A DNA stretch of 24,445 nt from SZUA-430 sp036840015 (GTDB taxonomy: Bacteria; Pseudomonadota; Alphaproteobacteria; Micropepsales; Micropepsaceae): NCBI GenBank assembly GCA_036840015.1, contig DAISVV010000019.1, positions 1 through 24,445 of the forward strand, in the 5' to 3' direction. A model generated the notes under the pieces. That model had not been told where the DNA came from and ran no database searches. It saw only the letters and a program-made list of their open reading frames with translations. This document shows positions 21,985-24,445 of the stretch, piece by piece (position 1 is the first letter of the stretch; each line of letters opens with the position of its first letter). The translations under genes were made by a program, and so were the position numbers.

Positions 21985-23126
21985 GCGTCGACGACGGACC
22001 GATTGATGGCATCGATCCGGGGCGCACCCACGAGCGCCATGCTCGTGCGCAGCTCACGCTTCATCGTCTCGAGCACGGCCCCCACACCCGCCTCGCCTTT
22101 CGCGGCAACACCATAGACCCACGCCCGCCCGATCATGCAGGCCTTTGCACCCAGCGCAAGCGCGCGGGTAACATCTTGTCCTGACCGGATGCCGCCATCC
22201 ATGAGGACAGTCGTCTTGTCGCCAACCGCCTCTGCAATCCGCGGCAGGACCGAAATCGAGGACTTGGCCGCATCAAGCTGCCGCCCGCCATGGTTCGACA
22301 CGACGATGCCGTCTGCGCCGGTGGCAACCGCTTCGCGCGCATCGGCCTCGTCCAGCACGCCCTTCAGGATCAGCGGTCCCTTCCAGATGCTGCGCACCCA
22401 CTCGAGATCCTTCCAGGTCACACTGGGGTCCAGCGCCGTGGTCGTCCAGTGCAGCAGGGCCCCGAGCGAGTTGGCACCCTTCACCACGCCGGCCAGGTTG
22501 CCGAACGTGAGCGGCCGCCCCCTGACGCCGACATCATGGATCCACCCCGGCTTCGAGGCAAAGTTCGCGGCCATGCGCAGGCGCGAAAGCAGCGGCAGCT
22601 GCACGCCCATGCCATTGCGGATGTCGCGATAGCGCGTGCCCAGCACCGGAAGGTCGACGGTGAAGACCAGCGCCCCGCAATTGGCTGCCGCCGCGCGCGA
22701 GATGATCTCCTTCACCACGCCCCGGTCCCGCATCATGTAGAGCTGGAACCAGAAGGGCTGGCTGGTCGCCCGGCGCACCTCCTCGATCGGGCAGATGCCG
22801 ACGGTCGACAGCGTGAAGGGAATGCCGGCCTTCTCCGCAGCCTTCGCAGCCTGGACTTCCGCCCGCCGCGCCATCATCCCGGCAAAGCCCACGGGGGCCA
22901 GCACGATCGGGAGCGACAGCTTCTGGCCGAACAGCGCCACCGCCGTATCCAGCGCCGACACGTCGCGAAGCACTTTCTGCTTCAGCGGGATCTTCTGCAG
23001 GTCGGCGCGGTTGGCAAGCAGCGTCGCCTCGTCGAACGAACCGCCGTCGACATAGTCGAACATCAGTTGCGGCAGGCGCCGTCGGGCCAGTTCGCGATAG
23101 TCCGAGACCGAAGCGGGTGCGAGCAT
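21981..23126 (-). CDS. FMN-dependent alpha-hydroxy-acid oxidase/dehydrogenase
   Basis: The 381-residue protein fits the family of L-lactate dehydrogenase (LldD), glycolate oxidase and mandelate dehydrogenase. It has FDYVDGG with Tyr25, LAPVGFAG (76-83), WFQLY with Tyr130, TVDLPVLG with Asp158, ILKGV with Lys255, and SNHGGRQLD with the catalytic His279 and Arg282. DGGIRSG and GAKACMIGR bind the FMN phosphate. It oxidises a 2-hydroxy acid to the 2-keto acid. The ATG at 23124-23126 has AGGAAGG nine bases upstream; a GTG at 23153 would overlap the preceding stop. It follows the nitronate-monooxygenase-like gene. The specific acid is not determined. Confidence 0.95.
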   Translation of the reverse strand: MLAPASVSDYRELARRRLPQLMFDYVDGGSFDEATLLANRADLQKIPLKQKVLRDVSALDTAVALFGQKLSLPIVLAPVGFAGMMARRAEVQAAKAAEKAGIPFTLSTVGICPIEEVRRATSQPFWFQLYMMRDRGVVKEIISRAAAANCGALVFTVDLPVLGTRYRDIRNGMGVQLPLLSRLRMAANFASKPGWIHDVGVRGRPLTFGNLAGVVKGANSLGALLHWTTTALDPSVTWKDLEWVRSIWKGPLILKGVLDEADAREAVATGADGIVVSNHGGRQLDAAKSSISVLPRIAEAVGDKTTVLMDGGIRSGQDVTRALALGAKACMIGRAWVYGVAAKGEAGVGAVLETMKRELRTSMALVGAPRIDAINRSVVDA

Positions 23127-23149
23127 GGGCAGGATCCTTCCTGTCAGAT

Positions 23150-24118
23150 TCACTTCGCGGGATAGCGCGTCGCCAGCTCGGCGATCACCTTGTGGAACTC
23201 ATGCACGGTTTCGTCGATGACCTGCTTGACCGGCTTGATGCTGTCGATCCGCCCGGCCACCTGCCCCGTCAGGGCAATGGATGCCTCCATGTCCCCGCCG
23301 AAATAGAGATCCTGCGCACGCCCGAACTCCGCGACCACCGGCGGCCCCTGGTAACTGGGCACAAGCTCGCGCTCGAGCCGGCTTGTCTTCTCGGTCCTGA
23401 GCGCACGCAGCGCCGGCCGCGAGAACTGGTTCAGGAACACGGTGCTTGTGTCCTCCGCATCCAGTATCGCCTGCTTCCAGTTGTGATGCACCGGCGACTC
23501 GGCCGCCGACACCATGCGCGTGCCCATCTGCACGCCCTCCGCCCCCAGCGCGAAGGCCGCCGCCATGCTGCGCCCGCAGGTGATGCCGCCAGCCGCGATG
23601 ATGGGCACATCCACCTTCTCGCGCACGAGCGGCAGGAGCACCATGGTCATCACGGGCTGCGGGTTCTTGAAGCCCCCGCCCTCGCCGCCTTCGACTACAA
23701 GCCCGTCGACCCCGGCCTCCACCGCCTTCAGCGCCGCCTTGAGTGTGGGCACGACATGGAACACGGTCAGCCCCAGCGCCTTCAGTTCACGGCAGTACTT
23801 GGCCGGGTCGCCAGCCGAGGTCGTGACGAACCGCACGCCCTGCTGCACCACCGCCTCGTCGACGAACTTGACGATGTTGGGATCCCGCACGAACGCCAGC
23901 GCGATGTTCACGCCAAAGGGATGCGGGGTCAGCGTGCGCATCCGCTTGATCTCGTTGCGCACGACCTCAAGCTCGCCCGACGAGGTCTCGATGATCCCGA
24001 GGCCCCCTGCATTGGAGACGGCGGACGCCAGCTGCGAGCGGGCAATCCAGCCCATGGGCGCCTGCACGATCGGATAGCGAACCCCGAGCATGCGGGTCAG
24101 TCTGTTGTCGATGGTCAT
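23150..24118 (-). CDS. Nitronate monooxygenase-like FMN TIM-barrel protein
   Basis: The 322-residue protein has the nitronate monooxygenase/2-nitropropane dioxygenase fold. It has YPIVQAPMGWIA (15-26), GGLGIIETSS (38-47), GVNIAL (69-74), GVDGLVVEGGEGGGF (136-150), AAGGITCGRSM (175-185) and GAEGVQMGTRM (192-202). The FMN-binding glycines are present. In class I enzymes and in FabK the EGxEAGGH motif carries the catalytic His; here the equivalent residue is Phe150. It may therefore act on another substrate, or as a CoA-linked reductase. It lies between a PDZ-domain gene and the hydroxy-acid oxidase on the same strand, probably in one operon. Confidence 0.88.
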   Translation of the reverse strand: MTIDNRLTRMLGVRYPIVQAPMGWIARSQLASAVSNAGGLGIIETSSGELEVVRNEIKRMRTLTPHPFGVNIALAFVRDPNIVKFVDEAVVQQGVRFVTTSAGDPAKYCRELKALGLTVFHVVPTLKAALKAVEAGVDGLVVEGGEGGGFKNPQPVMTMVLLPLVREKVDVPIIAAGGITCGRSMAAAFALGAEGVQMGTRMVSAAESPVHHNWKQAILDAEDTSTVFLNQFSRPALRALRTEKTSRLERELVPSYQGPPVVAEFGRAQDLYFGGDMEASIALTGQVAGRIDSIKPVKQVIDETVHEFHKVIAELATRYPAK

Positions 24119-24162
24119 CGGAGATACCGCGCTTCAGGAGATCAGGTTCAGGATCAGGCTCG

Positions 24163-24445
24163 TCAGTCGCGCAGCGTCCGCTTGACCCGGACGACAAGGA
24201 CACGTCGCTCCTCGCGCAGCAGCACCAGCTCGACCACCGTGCCCTTCTTCCCCTTCAGTCCCCGTGCGAAATAGTAGATCGGCACCCCCTTCGGATAGGC
24301 CCCGTCGATGGCGATCACGGCATCCCCCTTGCGCACCCCCGCCTTCGCGGCCGGACTGTTCTTGGCCACATCCGACACCATCGGGATATGCTCTGCCTCC
24401 GACACCTGCGCGCCATTCCCGTAGAGCGTATATTGGTGTGTAAGG
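24163..24445 (-). CDS. PDZ-domain protein, C-terminal fragment (cut by window edge)
   Basis: The frame is open from the window end to a TGA at 24163-24165, so only about 93 C-terminal residues are visible and the start lies outside. They include VAKNSPAAKAGVRKGDAVIA followed by IDG, the carboxylate-binding core of a PDZ domain, then an ELVLLREERRVLVVRVKRTL strand pair. Such a terminal PDZ is found in retropepsin-like aspartyl proteases, in C-terminal processing proteases and in other envelope proteins; which one cannot be decided here. It is 44 bases upstream of the nitronate-monooxygenase-like gene on the same strand. Confidence 0.75.
   Translation of the reverse strand, partial: LTHQYTLYGNGAQVSEAEHIPMVSDVAKNSPAAKAGVRKGDAVIAIDGAYPKGVPIYYFARGLKGKKGTVVELVLLREERRVLVVRVKRTLRD

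Overview
The window is ordinary-density, high-GC chromosomal DNA from an alphaproteobacterium, perhaps Rhodospirillales/Reyranella-like, although the lineage below class is a guess. The class assignment rests on two gene clusters familiar from that class: tsaD // hemC-hemD-mitofilin-HemY, and gpsA-YciI-EVE. About 24 protein genes and one tRNA-Thr(CGT) fill almost all of the sequence. No stretch over 300 bases lacks a gene. No CRISPR array, insertion sequence, prophage or rRNA is visible.

Layout. Positions 1-2113: on the minus strand, a family III CoA-transferase gene reads toward the 5' end of acetyl-CoA synthetase, which is cut by the window edge. A creatininase-family hydrolase is divergent from them. 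Positions 2110-4153: a tight minus-strand operon gpsA > YciI > EVE > small Rieske protein, with two ATGA overlaps. Positions 4154-5362: a short accessory-looking segment that interrupts the usual tsaD/gpsA neighbourhood. It holds a TetR-type regulator, a 35-residue membrane micropeptide gene with its own strong terminator, and a 16-bp palindrome matching the ParB parS consensus at 15 of 16 positions. Positions 5363-11974: tsaD on the minus strand, and divergently hemC, hemD, a mitofilin-like membrane protein, HemY and a membrane-anchored alpha/beta hydrolase. This is a tetrapyrrole and envelope cluster.

Positions 11949-13289: an M28 lipoprotein peptidase on the minus strand. Positions 13290-13637: a 243-base intergenic region with a 6-bp perfect inverted repeat and a candidate tRNA promoter, then tRNA-Thr. 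Positions 13638-16675: a two-gene TAXI-type TRAP transporter, with the binding protein overlapping the fused permease by GTGA. Positions 16756-17178: the ribosome-rescue hydrolase ArfB. Positions 17181-19405: an SDR dehydrogenase followed by an M20 dipeptidase, minus strand. Positions 19552-21984: a Lon-like protease with a badly degenerate P-loop. Positions 21981-24445: on the minus strand, the 3' end of a PDZ-domain gene, a nitronate-monooxygenase-like flavoprotein that lacks the usual catalytic His, and an FMN 2-hydroxy-acid oxidase.

Most of the window is core housekeeping plus small-molecule catabolism and uptake: CoA-transferase, acetyl-CoA synthetase, TRAP uptake, peptidases and flavin oxidases. 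I do not see a clear new multi-gene system. The best leads are the TetR/micropeptide/parS-like segment at 4.2-5.3 kb, the Lon-like protein with the damaged nucleotide-binding motif, and the His-less nitronate monooxygenase homologue.
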